Assembly: GCA_021812505.1 (NCBI GenBank)
Contig: JAKANG010000041.1
Span: 1 to 7,996 of the forward strand
Length of the DNA stretch: 7,996 nucleotides
From: Pseudomonadota bacterium
Lineage (GTDB): Bacteria; Pseudomonadota; Alphaproteobacteria; Rhizobiales; Beijerinckiaceae
Reading direction: 5' to 3'
Shown here: piece by piece, positions 1-7,996 of the stretch
How the letters are laid out: each line of letters opens with the position of its first letter
Numbering within the stretch: the first letter of the stretch is position 1
Program-made: the position numbers and the translations under genes
Notes under the pieces: model-generated
The model's input: the letters and a program-made list of their open reading frames with translations, nothing else
Database searches by the model: none
What the model was told of the DNA's origin: nothing

Positions 1-2377
<2,377 letters not shown>

Positions 2378-2453
2378 CGACGCCAGGATTGCTCCGAGGC
2401 GAAGGCGAAAGAGCGGGCCCTCGGCGTCCCACCAAAGTGTGAATGGATCGACC

Positions 2454-2481
2454 TTGCCTTTATACTCATCCTGAGTATATG
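2454..2481 (+). promoter_or_regulatory. candidate sigma70-type promoter for the nad operon
   Basis: TTGCCT (2454-2459) and TATATG (2476-2481) are separated by 16 bases, each matching four of six positions of the TTGACA/TATAAT consensus. The -10 hexamer lies inside the right arm of the first palindrome, and the spacer contains the rest of it, so a bound repressor would block polymerase. Transcription would begin near 2488, giving a leader of roughly 90 nt before nadA. This is a pattern match only. A second promoter closer to nadA cannot be excluded. Confidence 0.4.
2461..2479. promoter_or_regulatory. operator-like palindrome O1 upstream of nadA
   Basis: A perfect 8-bp inverted repeat, TATACTCA then TGAGTATA, surrounds the 3-base spacer TCC. 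It recurs with one symmetric change at 2546-2564, giving the joint consensus TATRCTCA-N3-TGAGYATA. The symmetry and length suit a dimeric helix-turn-helix repressor. In Rhizobiales the nadABC operon is predicted to be controlled by the NAD-pathway repressor NadQ. I infer that this is its site, but the regulator gene is not in the window and I cannot confirm the motif by search. The site overlaps the candidate -10 element. Confidence 0.65.
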
Positions 2482-2513
2482 TAGGAAGTGTGAAAACGGG
2501 CCGGTCACGAAGA

Positions 2514-2533
2514 GCCGTTGCGACGGCCTTTTT
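2514..2533 (+). terminator. short hairpin plus T-run: terminator of the upstream unit or nad leader attenuator
   Basis: GCCGT (2514-2518) pairs perfectly with ACGGC (2523-2527) around the 4-base loop TGCG. One C and then five T's (2529-2533) follow. This is the shape of a short intrinsic terminator. It is 137 nt beyond the pgm stop and could end read-through from that gene. It also lies downstream of the candidate nad promoter and would then sit inside the nad leader, where it could act as an attenuator. The stem is only 5 bp, so termination efficiency is uncertain. Confidence 0.45.
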
Positions 2534-2545
2534 ATCGGTCCCTGT

Positions 2546-2564
2546 TATGCTCAAATTGAGCATA
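2546..2564. promoter_or_regulatory. operator-like palindrome O2 immediately upstream of nadA
   Basis: A second perfect 8-3-8 inverted repeat: TATGCTCA, spacer AAT, TGAGCATA. It differs from the upstream copy only at the fourth base of each arm, and the change is symmetric, as expected if the same dimeric protein binds both. Its centre is 85 bp from the centre of the first copy, close to eight helical turns. It ends 16 bases before the nadA ATG, next to the ribosome-binding site. It could act as a roadblock, cover a second promoter, or form a repression loop with the first copy. Confidence 0.65.
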
Positions 2565-2580
2565 TTGGTGAGTGAGCGTC

Positions 2581-3660
2581 ATGCAGGTTGTTTCGTCTTC
2601 TCAGATTTCGGGGGCGTCTCCGGTCCAGCCGAGCCTGGCGGCCCTGCGCCATGGCGTTCTTCCCATGCCCAATCTGGCCTGGACGCCGGAAGTCGCGCGC
2701 GAGACCGCCCATCTCTATGAAAAGGTCAAATCGATCATCCCGCCGATCGAATGGCCCTTCCATGCTCCCTATGTGAAGGCGATCAACGACCTGAAAAAGG
2801 AGCGCAACGCCGTCATCCTGGCGCACAACTACCAGACGCCGGAAATCTACAACTGCGTGGCCGACGTGGTCGGCGATTCGCTCCAGCTCGCCCGGATCGC
2901 AGGCGAGTCCGACGCCCAGGTCATCGTCCAGGGCGGCGTCCATTTCATGGCCGAGACCTCCAAGATCCTCAGCCCGGACAAGACCGTTCTGATCCCCGAT
3001 AGCCAGGCCGGCTGCTCGCTCGCGTCGTCGATCACCGGCGCGGACGTCCGCGCGCTGCGCCGCCAATATCCGGGCGTGCCGATCGTCGCCTATGTCAACA
3101 CCTCTGCCGAGGTGAAGGCGGAGGTCGACATCTGCTGCACCTCGTCCAATGCGCTGAAAGTCGTCGAAAGCCTGGGCGAGGACACGGTCATCATGGTTCC
3201 GGACCGCTTCCTGGCGGCCAATGTCGCGCGCCAGACCAAGGTGAAGATCATCGCCTGGCATGGCGCCTGCGAAGTCCACGAGCGCTTCACGGCGGAAGAA
3301 TTGCTGCGCTATCGCGAGGACGACCCCTCGATCAAACTGGTCGCCCATCCGGAATGCCCGCCCGAAGTCGTGGAGGTTTGCGACTTCTCGGGCTCGACCG
3401 CGGCCATGATCGATTACGTCAAGACCCGCCAGCCCAGGCGCGTTCTGCTGGTCACAGAATGCTCGATGGCCGACAATGTCGCGGCTGAGAACCCGGGCGT
3501 CGATTTCGTGCGCCCCTGCAACCTCTGCCCGCACATGAAGCGGATCACGCTGCCGAAAATCCTCGACAGCCTGGTCCATATGCGCGAGGAAGTCGTCATC
3601 GATCCCATCCTCGCCGCGCGCGCCCGCCGCTCGGTCGAGCGGATGATCGAACTGAAGTGA
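2581..3660 (+). CDS. nadA: quinolinate synthase NadA
   Basis: Condenses iminoaspartate (from NadB) with dihydroxyacetone phosphate to quinolinate, the second step of de novo NAD synthesis, in the cytoplasm. The 359-residue product has the NadA hallmarks: AHNYQ at residues 81-85, GDSLQLAR near 98-105, [13 protein letters not shown] near 118-130, and three conserved cysteine sites for the oxygen-sensitive [4Fe-4S] cluster. These are Cys145 (SQAGCS), Cys259 (HPECPPE) and the CNLC motif with Cys313/Cys316 followed by PHMK. The length is close to the E. coli enzyme, with a somewhat longer N-terminal tail. I chose ATG 2581 because GGTGAG at 2567-2572 is a suitable ribosome-binding site. A GTG at 2572 is in frame and would add three residues but has no such site. 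First gene of nadABC, preceded by two operator-like palindromes. Confidence 0.96.
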   Translation: MQVVSSSQISGASPVQPSLAALRHGVLPMPNLAWTPEVARETAHLYEKVKSIIPPIEWPFHAPYVKAINDLKKERNAVILAHNYQTPEIYNCVADVVGDSLQLARIAGESDAQVIVQGGVHFMAETSKILSPDKTVLIPDSQAGCSLASSITGADVRALRRQYPGVPIVAYVNTSAEVKAEVDICCTSSNALKVVESLGEDTVIMVPDRFLAANVARQTKVKIIAWHGACEVHERFTAEELLRYREDDPSIKLVAHPECPPEVVEVCDFSGSTAAMIDYVKTRQPRRVLLVTECSMADNVAAENPGVDFVRPCNLCPHMKRITLPKILDSLVHMREEVVIDPILAARARRSVERMIELK

Positions 3661-3661
3661 C

Positions 3662-3694
3662 GAGACTTCGGTCTCTTCCCGCAATCGGGGAGAG
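3662..3694 (+). promoter_or_regulatory. overlapping hairpins in the nadA-nadB intergenic RNA
   Basis: Two stems can form in the 48 nt between nadA and nadB. The first is GAGAC (3662-3666) with GTCTC (3671-3675) around the very stable loop TTCG. The second pairs 3673-3681 with 3686-3694 (nine pairs, one G-U wobble) around CAAT. They share bases 3673-3675, so only one can be complete at a time. The second stem uses the first two bases of the strong nadB ribosome-binding site AGGAGG (3693-3698). A tuning or RNA-stabilising role is possible. The second palindrome also looks like the short dispersed intergenic palindromes common in Rhizobiales genomes. Confidence 0.45.
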
Positions 3695-3708
3695 GAGGAG
3701 CGCCCCAG

Positions 3709-5262
3709 ATGGAAAATGCTGAAGTCCTGATCGTCGGCGGCGGACTGGCCGGCCTGTTCTGCGCGCTGAAGCTCGCGCCGCATCGCGTGACGGTGCTCGC
3801 CGCCGCGCCTTTGGGCGAAGGCTCGTCCTCCGTCTGGGCGCAGGGCGGCGTGGCCGCAGCGGTCAGCGAGGGCGACAGCCCGGAACTGCACGCCGAGGAC
3901 ACGAAAATCGCCGGCGCCGGCATTGTCGACGAGGACGTCGCCCTTTCGGTCGCCCGCGAGGCCCGCGGCCGCATCGACGATCTGCTGCGCTTCGGCGCGC
4001 CCTTCGACCATGATTCCGAAGGTCGGCTGACGCCGTCGCAGGAGGCCGCCCATTCGGCGCGGCGCATCGTCCGGGTCAAGGGCGACGGCGCCGGCGCCGC
4101 GATCATGCAGGCGCTGATCGCCGAAGTGCGGCGCGCGCCGTCCATCGAAGTGGTCGAAAATGTCGTCGCGGAGGACCTGATCGTCCAATCCGGCAAGGTT
4201 TCCGGGGTTTACGCCCGCGACGGCGCGGGCGCCCTGCGCGCCTTCACGGCCAAGGCCACGGTCCTCGCCTGCGGCGGCGTCGGCGCGCTTTATGACGTGA
4301 CCACCAATCCAGCCCAGGCGACCGGCGCGGCGCTCGCCTTTTCGGCGCGGGCCGGGGCGCGGGTCGCGGACGCCGAATTTGTCCAGTTCCACCCGACCGC
4401 GATCGACATCGGCCGCGACCCCGCGCCGCTCGCGACCGAAGCCCTGCGCGGCGAGGGCGCCGTTCTGGTCGATGGAAAAGGTCGCCGTTTCATGCCCGCC
4501 CTGCACAAGGACGCCGAGCTTGCCCCGCGGGACGTCGTCGCCCGCGGCGTCTTCGCCGAGGTCGCCGCCGGACGCGGCGCCTTCCTCGACGCGACCAAGG
4601 CGGTCGGCGCCGCCTTTGCGGAGAAATTCCCCAATGTCGCCGCCTCGTGCCTGTCGGCGGGGATCGACCCCGCACGCCAGCCGATCCCGGTCGCGCCGGC
4701 CGAGCATTACCACATGGGCGGGCTGTGGACCGACGCGCGGGGCCGCGCCTCTCTCCCCGGCCTCTGGGCGGCGGGCGAGGTCGCCTCGACGGGCCTCCAC
4801 GGCGCCAACCGCCTCGCCTCGAATTCGCTGCTCGAGGCGGTCGTCTTCGCCGACCGGGTCGCGCGCGACATCGCCACAACCCTCCCCGACCTGCCGGCGC
4901 CGCAAGCCGTCCGCGCCCCAGACCGGCCCGAGCGCCTCGACCGCGAAGGCGCGGTGGAGGTCCGCCGCATCATGTCCCGCTTCGTCGGCGTGTTGCGCGA
5001 CGAAGAGGGCTTGCGTGAAGCCCTGCGCGGGCTGTGCCGCCTGCGCGCCCGGGCGCTCGCCGAAGGGTCCGCCGACCTGCGCAACCGCACGGAAGCGGCC
5101 CTGCTGATCGCTGCGAGCGCGCTTCGCCGCCGCGAGAGCCGCGGCGGCCATTTCCGCATCGACCATCCCCAATCCGACCCGGCGCAGGCGCGCCGCTCCT
5201 ACATCACGCTCGACGAAGCCTTGCGCACGGCGCGCGACGGCGCGCAATGCGAGGCCGCATGA
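3709..5262 (+). CDS. nadB: L-aspartate oxidase NadB
   Basis: FAD enzyme that oxidises L-aspartate to iminoaspartate, the first step of de novo NAD synthesis, using oxygen or fumarate as acceptor. The 517-residue product starts with the dinucleotide-binding motif VGGGLAG (residues 9-15), followed by [13 protein letters not shown] (39-51). It keeps the residues of the fumarate reductase/aspartate oxidase fold: Glu112 in QEAAHSARR, His228 in FHPTA, the active-site Arg274 in LAPRD, and His333 in AEHYHMGG. The FAD-contacting [20 protein letters not shown] (356-375) is intact, and a helical C-terminal domain follows. It is slightly shorter than the 540-residue E. coli protein. E. coli has EGGHSH where this protein has EAAHSA, a modest change next to the conserved Glu. 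ATG 3709 has AGGAGG at 3693-3698. The stop overlaps the nadC start. Confidence 0.96.
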   Translation: MENAEVLIVGGGLAGLFCALKLAPHRVTVLAAAPLGEGSSSVWAQGGVAAAVSEGDSPELHAEDTKIAGAGIVDEDVALSVAREARGRIDDLLRFGAPFDHDSEGRLTPSQEAAHSARRIVRVKGDGAGAAIMQALIAEVRRAPSIEVVENVVAEDLIVQSGKVSGVYARDGAGALRAFTAKATVLACGGVGALYDVTTNPAQATGAALAFSARAGARVADAEFVQFHPTAIDIGRDPAPLATEALRGEGAVLVDGKGRRFMPALHKDAELAPRDVVARGVFAEVAAGRGAFLDATKAVGAAFAEKFPNVAASCLSAGIDPARQPIPVAPAEHYHMGGLWTDARGRASLPGLWAAGEVASTGLHGANRLASNSLLEAVVFADRVARDIATTLPDLPAPQAVRAPDRPERLDREGAVEVRRIMSRFVGVLRDEEGLREALRGLCRLRARALAEGSADLRNRTEAALLIAASALRRRESRGGHFRIDHPQSDPAQARRSYITLDEALRTARDGAQCEAA

Positions 5263-6116
5263 ACCTGCCGCAACTCAGCCCCCATCTCGTCGAAGAGGCC
5301 GTCCGCGCCGCCCTGGCCGAAGACTTCGGCCGCGCCGGCGACATCACCTCGCAGGCCACCATTCCCGCTTCGGCGCACGCGAAAGCCGTCATCGCCGCCC
5401 GGAAAAAGCCTGGCGTCCTCGCCGGCCTCGACCTCGCCCGCAAGGCCTTCGAATTGGTCGATCCGTCCGTGCGGTTCGAGGCGTTGGCGCAGGACGGCGC
5501 GCGTTTCGCGCCGGGCGCCACGCTCGCGCGGATCGAAGGCGGCGCGCGCTCCATCCTCGCGGCGGAGCGCGTCGCGCTGAATTTCCTCGGTCGGCTTTGT
5601 GGCGTCGCCACCCTGACCTCGCATTACGCCGAGGCGGTGGCCCACACCAAGGCCCGAATCTGCTGCACCCGCAAGACGACGCCCGGTCTGCGCGCCTTCG
5701 AGAAATATGCCGTGCGCTGCGGCGGCGGGGTCAATCACCGCTTCGGCCTCGACGATGCCGTGCTGATCAAGGACAACCATATTGCGGTCGCCGGCGGCGT
5801 CGTCCCGGCGCTGCGCGCGGCCAAGGCCTTCGTCGGCCATCTGGTCAAGATCGAGATCGAGGTCGACACGCTCGACCAGTTGCGCCAAGCCCTCGCCGAA
5901 GGCGCCGACGCCGTGCTGCTCGACAACATGACCCCCGCCCAACTGCGCGAGGCCGTGGCGATGATCGGCGGCCGCATGGTCGCCGAGGCCTCGGGTGGCA
6001 TCCATCTCGGCGGATTGAAGGACGTCGCCGAAACCGGAATCGACCTGATCTCCTCTGGCGCGCTGACCCATTCGGCGCCCGTGCTGGACCTTGGCCTGGA
6101 TATCGAAATCGGCTGA
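5259..6116 (+). CDS. nadC: nicotinate-nucleotide pyrophosphorylase (quinolinate phosphoribosyltransferase) NadC
   Basis: Converts quinolinate and PRPP to nicotinate mononucleotide, CO2 and pyrophosphate, the third step of de novo NAD synthesis. The 285-residue product shows the type II phosphoribosyltransferase pattern: TRKTTPGLR with Arg138/Lys139, HR at 160-161, LIKDNH with Lys171, EIEV with Glu199/Glu201, LLDN with Asp222, and the phosphate-binding EASGGI. The N-terminal domain includes [10 protein letters not shown], usual for the family. The numbering of Glu201 and Asp222 matches the Salmonella enzyme, indicating a normal, ungapped protein. I chose ATG 5259, which overlaps the nadB stop as ATGA, so translation is probably coupled. 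GAGG at 5251-5254 is close upstream. An in-frame ATG at 5247 would add four residues and has no visible ribosome-binding site. No clear terminator follows in the 95 nt before the next gene. Confidence 0.96.
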   Translation: MNLPQLSPHLVEEAVRAALAEDFGRAGDITSQATIPASAHAKAVIAARKKPGVLAGLDLARKAFELVDPSVRFEALAQDGARFAPGATLARIEGGARSILAAERVALNFLGRLCGVATLTSHYAEAVAHTKARICCTRKTTPGLRAFEKYAVRCGGGVNHRFGLDDAVLIKDNHIAVAGGVVPALRAAKAFVGHLVKIEIEVDTLDQLRQALAEGADAVLLDNMTPAQLREAVAMIGGRMVAEASGGIHLGGLKDVAETGIDLISSGALTHSAPVLDLGLDIEIG

Positions 6117-6211
6117 CCCATCCTTGCCCCGAGGGCGTAAAAAGGCCATCTTCTTTGCGTTCTTCATCGATAAGCGCGCGAATCGCGGCGCGTCATGGAA
6201 AGTTCGGTTTC

Positions 6212-7996
6212 GTGCATCGCCCATCCGCCTTCATCAGCAAGAAAACCGTCATCGGGCTGGCGCTCGCGCTCGCCCTCCTGCCCTGCGCCGGCCAGGCGCA
6301 CGAAACGGTGGGCGTCACCGAGCCTTTCGAGGTCGGCGAGAGTCCGGCGGGCAATTATCTCTCGGCGCGGATCGCCGAGTCGGAACACGACACGCTCGCG
6401 GCTTCGACCTTTTACCGCGAGGCCCTGCGCGCCGACCCGCGAAACCCCGACCTGATCCAGCACACTTTCGTCGCCGCGCTCGCCAATGGCGACATGCAGG
6501 CGGCTTTCGCGCTGGCGCAGAAGCTTCTCGCCCGCGATGCGAACAATTCCTCGGCGCGGCTGACCCTGACCGTTCGCGACTTCAAGGCGAAGAATTATGG
6601 CGGCGTTCGCTCGGAACTCGGCGTCACCGCCAGCGCCGCCCAGCGCGACCTCACCACCATATTGCTCGCCGCGTGGAGCTATATCGGCTCGGGCGACGTG
6701 AAAAGGGGCGTCGCCCTGGTCGATACAATGAGCGACCCGAGCTTCGCCGTTTTTCGCGATTTCCACGCCGGGCTGATGCTTGACGTCGCTGGCCGGACCG
6801 CCGAGGCCGGCGCCCGATTCAAGGCCGCCTATGCGGGCGACCAATCGACCTTGCGCCTGATCGACGCCTATGGCCGCAACCTTTCGCGCCAGGGCAAGCC
6901 CGACGAGGCCAAGGCGGTCTATCTCGCCTTCGACAAGCTCCAGCCGAACAATCCGATCGTCCAGGCGGCCCTCGCGGAACTCGCCGCCGGCAAGACGCTC
7001 ACGCCCATGATCAAGGACGTCAGCGGAGGCGCCGCGGAAGTGCTCTATGGTCTGGGCGCCTATGGTCTGGGCTCCGGCTCCAACCGCGCCGGCGACGAAC
7101 TGGCCGCGATCGTCTTCCTGCGGCTCGCGCTCGAGCTTTCGCCCGACAATTCTCTGGCGCTCGACACGCTGGGCGAAGCCTATGGCAAGCTCAAGCAATA
7201 TGACGCGGCAGTCGACATCTATGACCAGGTGCCCGATTCGAGCCCGATGCGGACGACCAGCGACATCCGCACCGCCCTGCTCCTCGACGCCATGGGCAAG
7301 CCCGACGAGGCGATGAAGCGTCTGCGCGAAATCGCCAAGGCCCATTCCGACAATGTCGACGCGCTTTCCGCTTTGGCCGACATCCTTCGCTCCCACAAGC
7401 AGTTCGCCGACTCCGCCGAGGCTTATACGCAGGTTCTGGCCCTGACCCCGAAGGACGACAAGAGCCGCTGGGCGATCTATTATTTCCGCGGCGTCGATTA
7501 CGAGCGCGCCAAACAGTGGGACAAGGCCGAGGCCGACCTGAAGACCGCTCTTGACCTCTATCCCGAACAGCCGCTGGTGCTGAATTATCTCGGTTATTCC
7601 TGGGTGGACCAGGGCATTCATCTCGACGAAGCCTTCAAGATGCTGCGCCGAGCCGTCGAATTGCAGCCGGATGACGGCTATATCGTCGATTCGCTCGCCT
7701 GGGCCCATTACAAGCTCGGCCATTACGACGAGGCCGTGAAACTGCTCGAACGCGCCATCGACCTGAAGCCCGGCGACTCGACGATCAACGACCATCTCGG
7801 CGACGCCTATTGGCAGGTCGGACGGAAGCTTGACGCGAAATTCCAGTGGAACCACGCGCGCGACCTCAAGCCCGATCCGGCCGACCTGCCCAAGATTCTC
7901 GACAAGATCAAGAACGGCCTGCCGGAAGGCCCGTCACAGGTCGAAGCCGACCATGGCCCGACCGCGGAGCCGCACCCAACGCCCGGAAACGGCGGC
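6212..7996 (+). CDS. secreted/periplasmic tetratricopeptide-repeat protein (3' end outside window)
   Basis: A frame with no stop runs from GTG 6212 to the right edge, giving 595 residues. The start gives a clear Sec signal peptide: Lys10-Lys11, a Leu/Ala-rich core (residues 13-25), and AGQA before a probable cleavage after Ala29. Cys25 follows Pro, so it is not a convincing lipobox. GGAAAG at 6197-6202 is a suitable ribosome-binding site. The mature part is helical repeats: a TPR-like unit near residues 47-80, several degenerate ones in the middle, and three clear consecutive units near 455-490, 491-524 and 525-558 (for example LGHYDEAVKLLERAIDLKP). The tail beyond about 570 is Pro/Gly-rich, so the true end is probably near. 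It resembles a conserved alphaproteobacterial TPR family often found near ispE. No catalytic motif is seen; a scaffold role is inferred and the partner is unknown. The window shows no functional link to NAD synthesis. Confidence 0.85.
   Translation, partial: MHRPSAFISKKTVIGLALALALLPCAGQAHETVGVTEPFEVGESPAGNYLSARIAESEHDTLAASTFYREALRADPRNPDLIQHTFVAALANGDMQAAFALAQKLLARDANNSSARLTLTVRDFKAKNYGGVRSELGVTASAAQRDLTTILLAAWSYIGSGDVKRGVALVDTMSDPSFAVFRDFHAGLMLDVAGRTAEAGARFKAAYAGDQSTLRLIDAYGRNLSRQGKPDEAKAVYLAFDKLQPNNPIVQAALAELAAGKTLTPMIKDVSGGAAEVLYGLGAYGLGSGSNRAGDELAAIVFLRLALELSPDNSLALDTLGEAYGKLKQYDAAVDIYDQVPDSSPMRTTSDIRTALLLDAMGKPDEAMKRLREIAKAHSDNVDALSALADILRSHKQFADSAEAYTQVLALTPKDDKSRWAIYYFRGVDYERAKQWDKAEADLKTALDLYPEQPLVLNYLGYSWVDQGIHLDEAFKMLRRAVELQPDDGYIVDSLAWAHYKLGHYDEAVKLLERAIDLKPGDSTINDHLGDAYWQVGRKLDAKFQWNHARDLKPDPADLPKILDKIKNGLPEGPSQVEADHGPTAEPHPTPGNGG

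Noticed and set aside
2379..2428. Inverted repeat GACGCC/GGCGTC with an alternative CCGAGG/CCTCGG pairing just after pgm, considered as a pgm terminator
   Set aside because: The stems are short, the loops long and the two pairings compete. No T-run follows. It may be weak structure in the pgm 3' end but does not support a terminator call.
2488..2580. A known NAD-sensing riboswitch in the nadA leader
   Set aside because: The leader is short and I see only one small hairpin and a palindrome that is better explained as a DNA operator. Nothing matches a known NAD+ riboswitch architecture that I can recognise.
2551..5247. A very long open frame (898 codons) on the minus strand opposite nadA and nadB
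   Set aside because: It lies antisense to two well-identified enzymes with intact motifs. Its translation is Arg/Asp/Gly-rich with no recognisable domain, as expected for the complement of GC-rich coding DNA where stops are rare.
6126..6136. GCCC-CGA-GGGC stem after nadC, considered as an operon terminator
   Set aside because: It is only four base pairs with a three-base loop and is followed by TAAAAA on the + strand, not a T-run, so it is not a credible intrinsic terminator.
6091..6783. A 230-codon + strand frame running from the end of nadC into the TPR region
   Set aside because: It overlaps nadC and the TPR gene in a different frame and is Arg/Pro-rich without motifs. The frame starting at GTG 6212 explains the sequence much better.
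6164..7855. A 563-codon open frame on the minus strand opposite the TPR gene
   Set aside because: The + strand has a signal peptide and TPR units over the same bases, while the minus-strand translation shows no family resemblance. It is a shadow frame.

Overview
The window is GC-rich with dense, tightly packed genes, all on the + strand. Codon choice, gene order and protein style fit an alphaproteobacterium of the order Hyphomicrobiales (Rhizobiales), possibly the Beijerinckiaceae/Methylocystaceae neighbourhood. The taxonomic placement is inference from protein resemblance, not from a marker gene. The content is essentially chromosomal housekeeping. I see no phage, transposon, CRISPR, tRNA or rRNA sequence and no obviously acquired island.

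Layout: (1) 1-677 holds the 3' half of an MFS permease resembling the muropeptide importer AmpG. (2) 731-2377 is a complete alpha-D-phosphoglucomutase gene (pgm). (3) 2378-2580 is the main regulatory region. It contains two near-identical perfect 8-3-8 palindromes (2461-2479 and 2546-2564), a candidate sigma70-type promoter overlapping the first, and between them a small GC hairpin followed by five T's. (4) 2581-6116 is a complete de novo NAD operon, nadA-nadB-nadC, with nadA and nadB separated by 48 nt of foldable sequence and nadB and nadC overlapping by 4 nt. (5) 6212-7996 is a secreted or periplasmic tetratricopeptide-repeat (TPR) protein beginning with GTG. It is still open at the right edge.

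NadB oxidises L-aspartate to iminoaspartate, NadA condenses this with dihydroxyacetone phosphate to quinolinate using a [4Fe-4S] cluster, and NadC converts quinolinate plus PRPP to nicotinate mononucleotide. The three genes therefore form one pathway in one transcription unit. The twin palindromes in front of nadA look like operators for a NAD-pathway repressor; NadQ is the candidate I know of for this group, but it is not encoded in the window. AmpG (cell-wall recycling) and Pgm (glucose-1-P/glucose-6-P) are not functionally tied to NAD synthesis and appear to be a separate upstream unit.

I found no new biological system here. The points most worth a second look are regulatory: the helically phased operator pair, the hairpin/T-run between them, and the mutually exclusive hairpins in front of nadB.
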